Origin: Glandiceps talaboti
Taxonomy: Eukaryota; Hemichordata; Enteropneusta; Spengelidae
Assembly: GCF_964340395.1 (NCBI RefSeq)
Contig: NC_135549.1
Coordinates: 24,058,342-24,122,341, forward strand
Direction: 5' to 3'
Length of the DNA: 64,000 bases
A program made the position numbers and the translations under genes. Of this stretch, positions 25,501 through 39,297 are shown one piece after another. A model generated the notes under the pieces. That model was not told the origin of the DNA. It saw nothing but the letters and a program-made list of their open reading frames with translations, and did not search any database. Position 1 is the stretch's first letter; each line of letters begins with the position of its first letter.

Positions 25501-28208
25501 GTTAAAATCTTATAGCTATGAAGTTAGTGCAGTCCAATACTTCAATGTCTGGTTACTCAGGTGATAGACAATGCAGGGGTCATAAAAGTCTACTTCTAAG
25601 GTGAGGAGTTCAAGCCACACATATTGGTTGGCATTCCCAAGTTCTTACACGTGGCTGACGAATAAAGAATGTGTCCCATGTAGCAGTAATCTCTGTCATT
25701 TATACTGTGGGGGACTAATATAAGTTAAACGACAACTTGAATGATTCACATTCATTCTAGTTATTTATGTGTAAAGAGAAATGAGAAAAGAATAAGGGGA
25801 TTTCTACTGTTGTTTTTGAAGTGTTTAACTGCTGTCAGACATTTGTTTTCCGTTTCATTTGATAGGTCAAAGGTTATATATAATAAAAAGTGTCCAGCAA
25901 GTTGTTTTTTTTTCATCAAAGGTTCTATTGTAATAGTTGTAGCCAAGCCTTCACACGTGCACTTTAGTATATGTTCGGTACGGGTTATTTAATTAATTGT
26001 ACGTAATATTTCATAGTTGCTAAGTCATATAAAAAGTCATTCAAATTTGTGTTATGTATAATTTTCAATACAATAATAAGGTCTGGAAATGCAAAGGGGT
26101 ACAAGCGATATTATAAACCCAACATGCTTGGTGAGATTTGATCTAATTATATGTTGGTCGCGATCGATTTTTAGTTCACGTGACTGTACGATTCTCCGAT
26201 TCGAAGTAGTTACAATGTAGCAATGAACCATTTTTATTGCTTTTGTCAAAGTTTAATTTAATAAACATTTTAATTACAAATTTAATATCAGTGATATACA
26301 TGTGATTAATATATTAATCAACGGAACATATTAACGAACATATATTAATAACGAACAGCAGAATGTGCGAACATTCTATATTCATGTACAAACCGCGTAG
26401 CTTTTTCATATACAGTTGTTCTTACATTATATCTTTACACGAGTTCGCGAATGGCCAGGAGTTCAATGTTGAATGGAAAACTTGTGACACGTAAATTCAG
26501 TATAATCACGCATCACTCGGCTGCTGAAAAAAACCCTGAATTTTTCGACACTGTATACGTTGTTGCATTAGTTCAATAAATTACTAACGGGTTAAATTGC
26601 TGGTTTAATTATGAATTAAGATCAACGTACAGCTGCAAGTATACATGTATCAATGTGTGGAAAACGTTCTCACCGTTACCGTAACACAATGATTGCGGTC
26701 TTGGGGCTTATCAAGTTGTCTATTGTGATTGCCTTCGTTCATAAGTGAACTCGTATTCTTCTGAAGGCTACAATTCAAGATTCCTTTCATGAGAAAACAA
26801 TGAATATCCCATTTCATGTTGCGACGGTCGTAATGTGTGGCAGGGGAATGGCAATTTGAAGTTATCAATTTGCCGAAATAAAGATGAATGTAAAGTGGCC
26901 ATTTGAAAGACCACGTCACTATATGGTTGCACGTGCTCTTTAATTGCAAGGCCGAGGTCATGCAGTGAAATACTAATAAACCACAACTCAATGTTTTAAC
27001 GGAAGTGGGAAATATCGCACAATGCAGCGATACTATACAAAAAGTGATTTCGAGGAGAGCTAAACTGAAAAGTATCCACAGAAAGTATAAGATGGATAAG
27101 TAGGCCGACAGAGTTATCAAGTTAGCCATAAAGTGTGAGCGATATGCCCATTAACACCCCCTGTCGTCGAATTAAGATTAATACCTGGAGTAATCACATG
27201 TATACACAGGTATATAATGTTGAACACCACTCCGGAAAATATAGACATTTTCAGAAACTACATAAGAAATGGTTTAAGGGAATAAGTACTAAGGATCTAG
27301 AGTCATGAATAGTCACTGTTCTTCCACCCATGAATAATTATTTCTGCTGACACCCATGATCAGGCAATAGCCCATAGCAAAGATACCGTATACAAAGGCA
27401 CAAGATCAACTCGCTGTTTTTTTCTGAAATCACAAGTAATTGTATATACGTATAGGTTATGTAAAAACATGAATAACCCATAGTTTATGGCATTACCTTT
27501 ATTTTCTGTAATGGTGTTCCCTGTTTTGTTCATTCTTTATTAATTTTGAATAAATATCTTTTTAAAAGCCATCTATGTTGTCGTATGTATAACCTGAGTC
27601 GAGTGAGTGATTGCGAAACAGTCGGATGAACGCGAAATCATATCTATATACGTTATCTACTAGCTATAGTAGTCAGGGAAAAGGGAAGGACAAAATTTTC
27701 CTTGACATCACGTAAAAGTGACTTTACAAACTCAAAACATGTGGAGATTTGTAAGACATCAAAAATGTCCCGAGGGATTGATGCTGTTCTAGTATATAAT
27801 TATATGCCGTAGATGGCATTTTCTTGATAAAAAGATCAAGCACAAAATGTGGAGTCTATTGGGTATGTTACATTAAAAATCTAAGTATTGGCCTGGGGAT
27901 TACGTACCTCTTACTCGGAAGACTAAACATATCTAAGTCCTTCTTTGATGGGAACTCACTCATTGTGTGTCCCATTTGAATACAGAAAAGCCCGGAGATA
28001 TTTTGAGGAAGACGTCAGTGTACACAATCATCCATGTAACAACAATTGATAACCCTGGGGTTACCTAGACGGTTGCGTAAATTTGAATGATACAATTTGT
28101 TGATTTAACACATTTAAGTGTCACTACTTGTATGATATATCAGATATGTAAATAAACCACAGACATACAGGGAAATATGTCTTTCTTCTTTTTGTATACG
28201 GGCCTCGA

Positions 28209-28351
28209 TGGCCAGAAAGAGACTTAAAAGGCAAAGCTCAACCATTTTATCAGGAAATGAACTTCGACTCAGTTTTCGAGTTTGTCTGGTTGCACTTCGT
28301 GACGTCCCGCGAGAGAACATCGTTGTAAACGTAAAGTTGATTGTACCACAG
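28209..28351 (+). CDS. Possible first coding exon, unknown protein
   Basis: A plus-strand frame starts at an ATG in a fair context (CCTCGATGG) and runs 47 codons to a donor-like CAG/GTAAAC. It encodes a basic then hydrophobic peptide, including SGNELRLSFRVCLVALRDVP, with composition closer to protein than to the local noncoding DNA. The frame is open from an upstream stop near 28128. I found no partner exon downstream and do not recognise the family. It may be chance or a relic. Confidence 0.2.
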
Positions 28352-29249
28352 GTAAACAATAATTTTTTTTATACAGATTGATAGATACTTCAAAAAATGA
28401 CTTTACAATGTAATGTACCCTTGGTTCAATGACAAACTATATATACGTTATACATATTTTGCATTTCTCTGTTTACTTGCACAAATACTTCCGTCCGTTC
28501 TTTTGAATCGTCTTACATCATGTGGACATTGACATGATGGAACGTGGATAAAGTTCGGTATCAGATTGAGAATCAGATTCATAATCTACAGGAAATGGCC
28601 CCACATCCCACCCACCATGAAACCTTACTTCTATAGTGATGACTTTTTTTAAAAATATGTATATGTTTAAACTATTTCTAAACGGCCGTACTTTTACAGA
28701 TACATCATAGCGCAATTAAGTCCTACCAGCTGAACTTTGACCTACTGCAAATGTCCTGGTGACAAGCTTTCACATGTATGTCTATTTTCAAGGAATTTTT
28801 CCCGTACAAGTTGATGAGGCACACCGTCAAACGTTTCTTGTTTGACTGTTTTTGTTGTTGTACTTGTCTTCGTGATTTTCCGTATATATATGAGACTATA
28901 TGAGGCCGAATCTGAGGTTCAGTATGTGACTCGTCTCATACTTTCCTCCAATGTAAATCCGATTCTGAATCTGAGATTAACTTTATGCACGTGACATGTA
29001 AGCGTAATAGTTCGAATTTAGCTCGACCCCTCTCCCACTAGATGTCTACTTCAAGTGATTGAGTACATGGTAGTTACCACAATCTGTTAGATGGAATTGA
29101 CAGTACTATAACACATCTAACTAAAAAAAACAACCCGATCATTCAATGGAAAGGAAAACAGACTAAAAAAACTACAAATTTTGCTTGAATACGTATTGAT
29201 GTTCTGAAATAGCAAGATCTGCTACAAAAACAACAACAGCAGCTAAGGA

Positions 29250-29287
<38 letters not shown>

Positions 29288-29316
29288 CCACCACCACCAC
29301 CACCACCACCACCACC

Positions 29317-29370
<54 letters not shown>
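29250..29370. repeat. (ATC)n/(ACC)n/(AAC)n triplet microsatellite
   Basis: Three adjoining triplet blocks. The translated frames (poly-Met/Val/Leu on the minus strand) are artefacts. Confidence 0.95.
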
Positions 29371-32149
29371 ACCATCACCAACAATACCACCATCACCACT
29401 AACAGTATCGTAGCAACGTAGTTTTCATGGTAGCCAAAACACACGATGAATCGAAGTTAGATTATATGTTGAGCTTGACAGTGACTAAGCAAACCGTCGC
29501 TATCTACCTTATAATTAATAATGCAATGTGTGATCACTAACGGTTCACGTTGTAATTTACAAGTCAACGATAAAGTCATTATTGAGTGGTATTAACAATA
29601 AATATGTGTTTGAATACTGACAATGAAGGCAACATTTACTATTGGAATGAATACAAAACCCCCTTCGCAAAATAACTGAAATGTCTAGTAAATAAAAAAT
29701 TGCATTGCAGTCAACCCCATTGTTCACTCGTCAAGATTTGCAGCGACGTTCAAACTGACCTATAGACAAGTATTAATTTTGTTTTTTTAATTTTCTGGTT
29801 TCCCTTGATTGAAGTTATGAAATAACGGCGTCAACCAGGAGACAAGACAGCGTACAAAAATGGTACATTGACTGAACTGGATAAATACCTATCATGCTCA
29901 GTTTTAGTCTTTGAGATACGGCATGTCGTGCAACGCTATCAGCTTCCACTTCAAAAGACACAGAAGGCTGATAAGAGCTAAACAACACGACGTATATTAC
30001 AGTAATACGCCAGTGTCACCTTTTGTCATTGTACAGGTAGAGAGCTTGTAATTCAACATTGTACTGAAAGAACAAAGCAAGGCTTCAGCATATCCTACCA
30101 CACCACACCACATCATTCCACACCAGTGACGTGACGCTACAAAATACGTCCATGATGCCTTACCACAAGACACATTCAATTTCATGTAATAACCAATGTT
30201 TGTGATTAGTGTCCGCATGCGAAGTTCATACTTCATATCGTAACGTAACATTATGCAGCCAAAGGAAAAGAAAAAAAATAAGTACAAAACTGTAAGTTTG
30301 AAAAGAGTTAAGGCAATTTTGTCCTTTGCCAATTTATACTGGCGATACCTTGTTCCCAGTTTCATGTAACTTCATTATTGTTTTTCTTAAAAGTTTGAAC
30401 TTCTATTCCCTTGAACTGCTTAACGACGCCAACAAAATATGTTCCGGTATTTGTGACCTTCACGGTCATGTTTGATTTACAAAATTCTTTATCTCGTGAT
30501 ATTTATCAATATTTATCAAATCCGATACAATCTACGTTTCTAATAAGACGTTCTACGAACATCATGCTTATTTAAAATACGACCTTTCATATATCCTGTT
30601 GTGACGTAACACTTCTGAACTAGTTACATCAATGATATTCCATACGTACGCATCCATTTCACTGTTTAAGAATACACGAACGACCAGAAAACGAGAATGA
30701 CGTATATGACCAGGTTAAAACACCGTGATCAACCATAGACGTAGGGTCTATGGATCAACTTACTATACCTGTAGTCACAGGATTCATAGTTACATATATA
30801 TAGCCTCTAGACACCTCTAGACTATCCCAATTAAAATACGCCAGTGTTGAATTGACTCTATGAGATGATCGCTGTATTTGTTTTCAGAAGAAAGTTACGA
30901 AACAAACGACAGTATGTACATACACATTTGCAACATTTTGCTCGGGCAAAAGGAATAGTTATCCATAACGTTCACTAACCTTATTTGGACAGAGTGGTGG
31001 TATAACTACGATATACGTACAGCAGCTGGAGTCTGGTTCTCCAAGTCAGCCTCTGATTGTGTTTCACTTGCAAAGAATCTCGAGTCTACTCATCAAGGGT
31101 ACTCCAACACGAAATCCAAAACCACCGTCTTTATATTATCACTGTGATTTGCAATTGTAGCCGTGAAATAACGGGACAGAGTGGTACAGCATGCAGTCAG
31201 CAACCAAAGTTGATTGGTTTTGTCTTGTGATTTAAAAAAAAAAACAATCGGCAGGAGCAGAACTCTCCACCTCGTCTTCAAACCCGCGCTTCACGAACCT
31301 GCGAACTAAAAGTTTGATCAAAGGGCACAAACACTGTGCGGTTACCACTAGATATGTATGTTCTTGCTAGTGATGTGAAATTCTTCGTCTCCCGGTTGAG
31401 ATGCACTAATCTTCACTCAGAGCTCGTCAAATGAAATACGTGTTGATTTATATCTGTATGTCGTGGTTGCCGAGCTAGTATCGCGATACCGGTTGAGTCA
31501 ATAAAACGAGAGCTGATAAGGAGACCGTGTAAGCACATTGTAATGAGTGCAATTACTACCTGTCTTTTTAAACATAACACAGTTCTCCTTTAAAGCACTG
31601 CTGTATGTCAGCCAACCCCACCAAGCGCCTCCACTTCGACATTTTAAACACTGCAACTGCACTAATAAGTTTACCAGCTATATATGGCGTGCCATTTCGG
31701 AAATTCTCATCAATTCAATCAAGCCTCTATTGTGACATTTCCTAACGTATAAAAGTCTCACGTGTTTATCATGTGTCACTCAGTACATGGATATCGCTAC
31801 AGCGTACAACGTACGGTGTACAATCACACACACGTATTCCATTCAACGGGATATCTCTTTCCCCACAGGGGTGGGGAAGAAGGTACTCCCCAAAGTTTCA
31901 GTGCTGTGTGTGCGGCCAAAGTTCAAAATATCTACTGCGTGTATACTCCAAAAACAGACCCATTAGTAGGGATTTTCGGAGAAAATATTTTGGTCATTTC
32001 CCTTTATGCTAATGCTATGAAGGTACTTTGAAAGTATGAAGATGTACGTTTTTCATTTTATCCACCCTATGAGTAATAAGGAATTTTCAGATTAAAAGTT
32101 GACCCACTTTTTAGGAGTATACAATTCTTTGGGAGTAACCCCCCCCCCA

Positions 32150-32296
<147 letters not shown>

Positions 32297-32624
32297 CTGT
32301 ACATTGAATATATCACGTCCAAGGTAGACAAAACGGAAGTGTTCCATCATTTACTTGACAACTTTCCCTTGCCAACACGTACCAACGAGGATGAAGCCTA
32401 AGTGTTTGCGTATGCCATATGTTGTTCAGTTAGCAATAATATGTAAGCTATACAATGTACTATTACATACGTTTAAACACTTAGAGGGGGATAGATGGGA
32501 ACACTTTTTGTAGTGATGGTATAGGAAAAAACCATATCAAGTATATCTCCATGAGTATCTGTTTATTTGCTGGTTTATTTAATTATTTTATTTGTTCCTA
32601 TACTTGTCGCTCGTTTGCTTGTTC

Positions 32625-32626
32625 AT

Positions 32627-32657
<31 letters not shown>

Positions 32658-32708
32658 TTTGTTTGTTTGTTTGTTTGTTTGTTTGTTTGTTTGTTTGTTT
32701 GTTTGTTT
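32625..32708. repeat. (TTTA)n then (TTTG)n microsatellite
   Basis: Two adjoining tetranucleotide blocks that differ by one base per unit. Confidence 0.95.
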
Positions 32709-32836
32709 CGTTTTGTTTGTCACACGGTTCCTGGGTTCCCTGTGACCCAACTGTCTTCTCTTTATCAAGCTCTCCGTTCATTTCAAATGCCGTTTCTTTT
32801 GGGTGGGAACGGCCGTAATTGCAAAACCCTTCTCCT

Positions 32837-33246
32837 TTAAGATACATGAGTAGCTTGTACAGAGTGTACAAGCCAAGCCAATGATAGAAAGCCTTCAGAT
32901 AACACTGCAAATGCATGAAGTGTTGGCACTATCACCATTTCGCCAACCGCTACTACGGATCCTTCACCTTGTAGAATGATGATGTTGATAAGACTAAGAG
33001 CGAGGGCGGTGTTCTGAACACCTGTTTCAAATGCGATCGTTTTACATTGGTACTTGTTACGTCGAAAGAGCCATAGAAGTGGGTTATACTTCCATGGAAG
33101 AGCCAAGAGGCGCCATAACCCAATGCGAATGCTGAGATAGGATACAGAAAGGCGACGGCGTATGGTCGCCATGACGTTTTAAAGATCGGCGTGAAAGCTA
33201 TGGCCAGGAAGGCAAAGATGCCAATATTTACTAGTATGTTCAACAC
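32837..33246 (-). pseudogene. Orphan terminal exon of an SLC10-type sodium/bile-acid cotransporter, frameshifted
   Basis: After an acceptor-like TAG at 33247-33249, the minus strand encodes a hydrophobic segment with LYPISAFALGYGASWLF. The family signature CKTIAFETGVQNTALA follows in a different frame, then two more hydrophobic stretches to a stop. SLC10 members have a (R/K)C(R/K)T(I/V)(A/S)xETGxQN motif at this point. The two halves align with the family without a gap only if 32 bp (one copy of the 8-bp repeat at 33066-33073 or 33098-33105 plus the 24 bp between) are removed. I found no upstream exons on the minus strand between here and TSR1, including inside the FAM185A introns. A real gene with an assembly error or unusual splicing remains possible, but a relic is more likely. 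Confidence 0.7.
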
Positions 33247-33351
33247 CTACGGCCAAGAAAAATTGAAATCAATGAACGTACTGTCGTGGGCTAAAGCTAA
33301 AGCAGTTAAAATTTAAATCCCTTCCAGCCCCCAATAAATAAATAAATGAAA

Positions 33352-33552
33352 TAAAAAAAAAAAATAAAAAAAAAAAAATGAAACGTTCTATATTTCAATG
33401 TTTTATCAGGAGTTCAATTGCACCATCAACGAATTTGAAGAGAACAAGAACTGGATTTCCAGGGGAGGGGAGTGTCTTGAAATCGTCCTTTGTCCCAGGA
33501 GGAATCTGGTCATTTTATTTAACCACAAAAAAAAAAAAAAAAAAAAAAATAG

Positions 33553-33601
<49 letters not shown>

Positions 33602-33714
33602 CCAACCAACCAACCAACCAACCAACCAACCAACCAACCAACCAACCAACCAACCAACCAACCAACCAACCAACCAACCAACCAACCAACCAACCAATCA
33701 ATCAATCAATCAGC
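33352..33714. repeat. Poly-A tracts and (CAAT)n/(CAAC)n microsatellite
   Basis: Poly-A at about 33352-33378 and 33527-33549, then CAAT units (33551-33600), CAAC units (33600-33695) and CAAT again. The Asn-Gln-Pro/Ser frames are artefacts. Confidence 0.94.
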
Positions 33715-33921
33715 CAAGTACATATGCCTGCTGATCCCTGTGATGGAATGGACACGTTCGTCAAGAGTGAAATATATACAGCTGAAAGAGAGAAAACTTG
33801 TTACGGAAAGAAGGAAAAAAAGTTTATCACGTCAAAAATCAATCAGCCAATTGATCAATATTAATATCACTCAACAAAAAGAAGTTTTATTTGACGACAA
33901 AAAGTAATCATTCAGTCAATC

Positions 33922-33973
33922 GATCCATCCATCCATCCATCCATCCATCCATCCATCCATCCATCCATCCATC
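33922..33973. repeat. (CATC)n microsatellite
   Basis: About 12 CATC units. Confidence 0.94.
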
Positions 33974-34404
33974 AATCAATTACATGCTTGCTGTACCCTG
34001 TGACCCAACATTGTGACCTTTGCTCTACATATATCGCGGAGGGATTCTTTTTTGAGTAATCGTATACGCCCTCTTTATAACAACAATATGACAAATTTTA
34101 GAGTAGAAAAATAGCTATATTTCGCCCAATTTTATTGCAGTTTATAATTTAACAGAGATTTGATATCGTAGCCAACCTGTAACTTACGGACTCGAGTGCA
34201 TCGGTTCTATGCGCGGATGAATAGAATGACCTCAAAGGTGTTGCACGACACTTCCGGTGACGAGTTTCCACCATATGCAGCACCCCATGTGAATTTCAAG
34301 TTTTGGACCAAAGTCACTTACACTGTTGTTATGCACTACATTCGTCTCATTTGACCGGTGCAATATCGTACTCTTGGATATTAGCGATTTCAACCTTAGC
34401 TAGT

Positions 34405-37400
34405 ATGGCGAGCGTTGTTCGTCAGATCTACCCGTCTCTACTACGTCCTCTCCTCGCGAAGAGTGTTTGGTCCCAGATACAGTTACTCAAGAATCAGCCA
34501 CTTCGAAGGTTTTGTTCGTCAACACTTGGGCATGGCAAACCGATAACATTGGAGAGTTGGGCGTTCCACTTAGAAACGTTTGGCAGAGTTGAAGTGAACA
34601 GTTCGATGAATGTTATCATTTCGCCAGTTGACCCCATAAAGTATCCCGAGGCAAATCGAGCATTTCTGGCAATGATTGGTAGTGGTACAGAGGGCAATAA
34701 CATTGACAAAACAGAAACAGACGTTGAGTTAAACAAACAGAAACATTATTTATGCAATGTTCAATTCGACGGTAAAAATGTACTAACTGTCTCTGCAAAC
34801 AAAATCAACGATAAAATAACTGAAGAATTGCAATTGTTGATTGAAGTACCAATTAAATATGGTATGTCTTTCATATTATCACCCATTAAAATAATTCCAT
34901 GTGTAACTTGTTTCTTTACAGCTAGGACAATCTTTGCAGATTTGACCTATTACGAGGAACATAGAAGTATCACTGTGGTACTTCCATGCTCTAGGAGTAT
35001 GTCACTTTTGCTGAGAACTCTTCTCATCTGTAAACAGGCAATAATTAGTAGAGGAAAAAGTTCTAAATTTCTGAATTATTTTTATGTAACTCTGAAGAAT
35101 TACTTGACCTGTATATGGCACTGTTATGTTACTTCGTTAGCTATTGTTTATATAGCAAAAGTCATCTGAGCCAGTCACTCAGTGCAGTCAACAGGCTAAA
35201 AATTACTTACCTAAAGTCATTGAAATCATGTTCACCAAAAAAGGAGCATGTGATGGCAAAAGAACACATGATGGTATATGGTGATTAGTCTGTAGGATAC
35301 AGCATTCAAATCCCGCTATCGTCCAGCACGCACTGATGCAGAAGCATGATAGGACTGAACAACATTATGTATCTTGCACTCTATAGGGTGATTTGATAAC
35401 ATATTCCAATGCAAAAAGTGACATGACAATCATGCTACATGTATAGGGCTTGAGCTGCTTTCACACATACATATATACATGTACACTAACAGTATACTAT
35501 ATATATACATGTACATGTATAAGTATTGATCACAGCCAAATTCACCTCACCTCAACACACCAAAGTGTGTGTCACAAATGTAGTTTTATATTAGGTTCAT
35601 ACAACATTGCTAGATAAGAACGATTGCAAGTTCAATTAAGCCACATCGACTATGTACAAATGAAATCAAAATTTAAGTAAGTATAACACATTGTCACCAA
35701 ACAAATCAAAACTGGTTGTGAAAATAAACACAACATGTCAAAGTTGGATGATTCGACTTTAGGATGAGGAGAAATGGTAGGTATTCACATTTACATTGTA
35801 GATGATGAGTTGTTGTTAGAGGAGTCATTAAGAATGTTAGTTATGTTTACACCATTATCAAAAATAATATGCTAACTGTCACAATGCCAAATGAAATCTT
35901 CTCTTGCAGACATTGATGCAAAGATGAGCAAAGATGGACAGATTAGTATCTCAGGAATAGACAACGATTACTGTAATGTTACTATGGATACAGGTGAATG
36001 TCAACTTACTAGTGTTAAGGTAAGGATGAATCTCTTAAAAGAAGATCATTGCAGGCATAATCACTGTTAGTTTGTATTTCAGTAAAAAAGCGGTCAAACA
36101 AAAATGATGCAAGCCAAAGTCTTGCAATCACTGGTCATGAAATATGTAGTATAAAAAAGTTGAGCAGTGGTCCCTTCTCAAGTCAGGACATCCATTTATG
36201 GTACATGTATCTTATAGAAGCATTTTTTGATGATTTCTTTTTTGCCTGTGAGTTGCGAGTGCTACCAAGTTGTGAAAATGAACTGTTCGAATTCACAACC
36301 AGCAAGCATTAACAAGCAGAACTTGTAATAAAAAGAGAAAGTAAACAAATGAATTATTAACATTTGGCACAGCATATTGGAAGTATGGAGACGTGTTACA
36401 TTCCAACTTTTAATAAGAACAATTTATGGCCTTTATTATAAATTGTAGTAGCTCATATTTCAAAACGTTCCCCGGTTCCTCTGGCATTTGATGTACACTT
36501 AAAGGGGCCATGAAACTCTTCTTATCAAACCAAAAGATGTAATACAAGGCTGTGTACTTCCAATATGCTGTGCCAAGCGTTCTTCTTAAAACAATTCATT
36601 TGTTTACTCTCCCTATTCATAATAAGTTCTGTTTGTTAATTCCTGCCTCGTGCTCAGGATTGTTTATTTTCATGATCATAGTTCAAATTTTAATTCATGT
36701 ACAATTTAGTTGAATGACACAATAATAACACTGACATGGCTTTTTATTATTTTTTTACTTGTTTTTTTCCAGTGTATAAAACTTAATGTTGAGAGTAGAG
36801 AAGGCAGTGTTAAAAGTAGAAAGAGTCTGCAAAGTAATGGAGAAATTAATGTACAAGGCTGTGGGGTAGGAAATGTCAATTTATATACTACTTGTCCTAT
36901 TGTATTTATTTTATGATGATATTGGTTTTTATATAGCGGCTTCCTACTTTGTGCTCAAAGTGCTTTACAATTAATAGTACCCCTGGCACAGATCTATAGC
37001 GACACAACAGCTTTTTATAGAACTACCTGAGGAGCATACAATCCATTGCAGCCTTTTCTAGGTGCATATGAATAGAGCGTTCACATTGCAACCTCTATCT
37101 TACCAGGTCCCCAATTATACAGCTGTGTTGACTGTATGTAGGTAAAAATCTACCTGTATTACTGTGTTAATGGTCTGGTTATACCCAGATATTTCAACTA
37201 AAAATTTATGAGAGAAAGTATGGTAATCTATGCAAGTTTTATCATATTTCCACACTCAGTCAATATTGTCCCCCAAAGTTTTGGTACAACATTCAGAAAC
37301 CTATAATATATGTTTTACCAGAGTGCCCCCCCCCCCCCAACCAGGGTTACCCACCAAAATTATGCACAGTATTAAAATCTATACCTTTACAAGTTTTATC

Positions 37401-39162
37401 AGATTTCCCTTTGAGTTCTGTTATAACTCTGAGATACCATGACGAGAGGAGTTGTAAATTTACATTCTGTCTAAAAACTTACTTTTCCATGTGTTGATAC
37501 TCAATAACACACTCACACTATTGTGCTGAATTGTCTGATGGGATATTTTCATTGTAAATTTCTGATAGAATGTCATTCTGGAGAAACTGTATGGCATGAC
37601 CATGAAAGTCAGCACACAGCAAGGATCTATCACTACAGGGGCAGTGTACCAAGACCAATCTGAGTTCAGTAGTGACAGTGGACACATCAAACTGGGAAAT
37701 CTACATGGGTCATCTCATGTCACAAATAAAACTGGAAATATTACAATAGGTAAATATACACATAGTAGTTCTGTAGATTGATGTTCTCCATGTATTTGTT
37801 TCACATATTAAAATAGTCTTTCAGGATATGAGAGCGCATCTAGTCAGGCAGTGAGTTTTCTTTTCTCACATGCTTTTCACCTTTCTTTCCTTTTTGTGTT
37901 TCATGGTTTGAAGTGCTTTCATGAAATACAAATAAAATAATCAAAAATTTAAAAAAAAGCCAATGCAGGAATTTTACTATAGGTAGATTATATTTATTTA
38001 TATTTCTTCCCAATAGATACTCTTGATGGTGATGTAAATGCATCGACAACAAGTGGTAACATCAGTGCACACGTAACAAGACACAATAATGTTCAACTTT
38101 CGAGTGCACAGGGTAAGTATTGGTGTCACAACTACTAAAAGGATCTTGGTGAACAATTGGTTACACAAGACATTTCCTGATGTATTGCTGACATGGCTGA
38201 AGTACAGCGCCCCCAGTGGTGAGGCTGTTTAACTTTGATGTGACTATTATATGTACTTTATTGGGGGTATATAAATTAAAGTCTTTCTCTTATCAGTGAT
38301 GTGTGTAGGCATATGGACTCAATATGATACACCAACAATTATAGAGTGCTAGTAGTTGAATATAATGGACCATTAGATTACTACTACATGTTTGTTTATG
38401 TGTCCGCATTTTGTAGGTGATATCACTGTAAAACTGCCTGACACCACAGGAACATCATTGGAACTGCAGTCCAAAGTATTGGATATAGATGACAAGCTGA
38501 ATGTGACAAGAGATTGCAGTGAAAAGAGTGCAATCCAAAATGTAATAAAAGGTAATAAGCACTTTTCGTGTTCCATTATCACTGGTATATTTGTAGGATA
38601 ATATACAGGTATTTGTGTTGTCCATTTAATATGTAAAGGCATGTGTTAATGCATACTGATTGAGCTCTGAGTACAATACACATGATTTACAACAGATATC
38701 ATACCTGTATTTGATATCCCATATGTACCATTGCCAACAGCAGCAGCCATATTTGACCTTACAATATTTTATTAGAACCATGTTATATGCAATATATATG
38801 ATTGCTATGTATAACTTGTGATGAATGAGTGACAGTTGTTTTACAATACATGGTTCAGTTGCATGTTCAGTTTTGAATGTCATCCCTTAAGCATTTACAA
38901 TACAATTGATAAAAATTGCTGGTGCAATCAAACTTTTGCCAGAACTAGAACTTTTCAAGCCATATATTTTGATCAGCTTGGGTAATTGTTGACTATAATG
39001 TATGTTTTGATTTTGATATAAACGTTTCATTATATATCTCTCCTAGGCTCCATTGGTGATGCAGATGGCAAATCATTGATAGCCAGAACAGAAGAAGGGT
39101 CCATTTTCTTGAAATGTCAGTCATGGTTTGATACTCTCAACTTACAAAAGAAAACATTGTAG
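34405..39162 (+). CDS. FAM185A: FAM185A orthologue (DUF4097 domain), 7 exons
   Basis: Exons: 34405-34861, 35910-36019, 36773-36865, 37569-37749, 38017-38112, 38417-38551, 39047-39162. They total 1188 nt, 395 residues plus stop, close to the human length, with frame kept at each GT-AG junction. The N-terminus (MASVVRQIYPSLLRPLLAKS) is basic, hydrophobic and free of acidic residues, as in mitochondrial presequences; location is inferred. From about residue 75 there are short repeating beta-strand modules typical of DUF4097/adhesin-like folds, such as ISISGIDNDYCNVTMDTGE, STQQGSITTGAVYQ, NASTTSGNISAHVT and ARTEEGSIFLKCQS. No catalytic motif is visible and the molecular function of the family is not established. 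An in-frame ATG at 34303 would add 34 residues; I prefer 34405 because of the presequence. The gene is convergent with TSR1. Confidence 0.88.
35284..35390. mobile_element. Small MITE-like inverted-repeat element
   Basis: Ends TAGTCTGTAGGATACAGCAT and, on the other strand, TATAGAGTGCAAGATACATA, which are imperfect inverses. Related ends occur at 40523-40625 and on one side near 60820-60842. It lies in FAM185A intron 1. Confidence 0.4.
36271..36675. mobile_element. Foldback element in FAM185A intron 2
   Basis: Two arms of about 160 bp (36271-36430 and 36501-36675) are reverse complements with scattered mismatches. Shared blocks include GGCACAGCATATTGGAAGTA and GTAAACAAATGAATT. The loop is about 70 bp. 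No open frame is present, so this is a non-autonomous foldback or MITE-type insertion. Confidence 0.75.
36915..37135. mobile_element. Dispersed short repeat (SINE/MITE-like)
   Basis: Contains TTTATATAGCGGCTTCCTAC and GTGCTCAAAGTGCTTTACA, then a body ending in CAGCTGTGTTGACTG. The CTCAAAG-GCTTTACA type of motif is known to me as widespread in animal short interspersed repeats. Family assignment needs a repeat library. It lies in FAM185A intron 3. Confidence 0.4.
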
Positions 39163-39291
39163 TTATCTCAATGTGTGTTTGAAATGGGCATGTATTGTTT
39201 TACTGGAGATTGATTTTAACACGTGTGAAGTGTTTGTACTCTGCCAATATTGAACTTGTTGTTATTGGCTTTCTAGGACTATTTATTTCGC

Positions 39292-39297
39292 AATAAA
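39292..39297 (+). promoter_or_regulatory. Candidate polyadenylation signal of FAM185A
   Basis: AATAAA, 130 bp after the TAG stop of FAM185A. Confidence 0.5.

Noticed and set aside
26650-27129. 159-codon minus-strand frame with hydrophobic stretches, possibly a receptor fragment
   Set aside because: No family motif, no convincing splice context, and a second overlapping frame is also open. Most likely chance.
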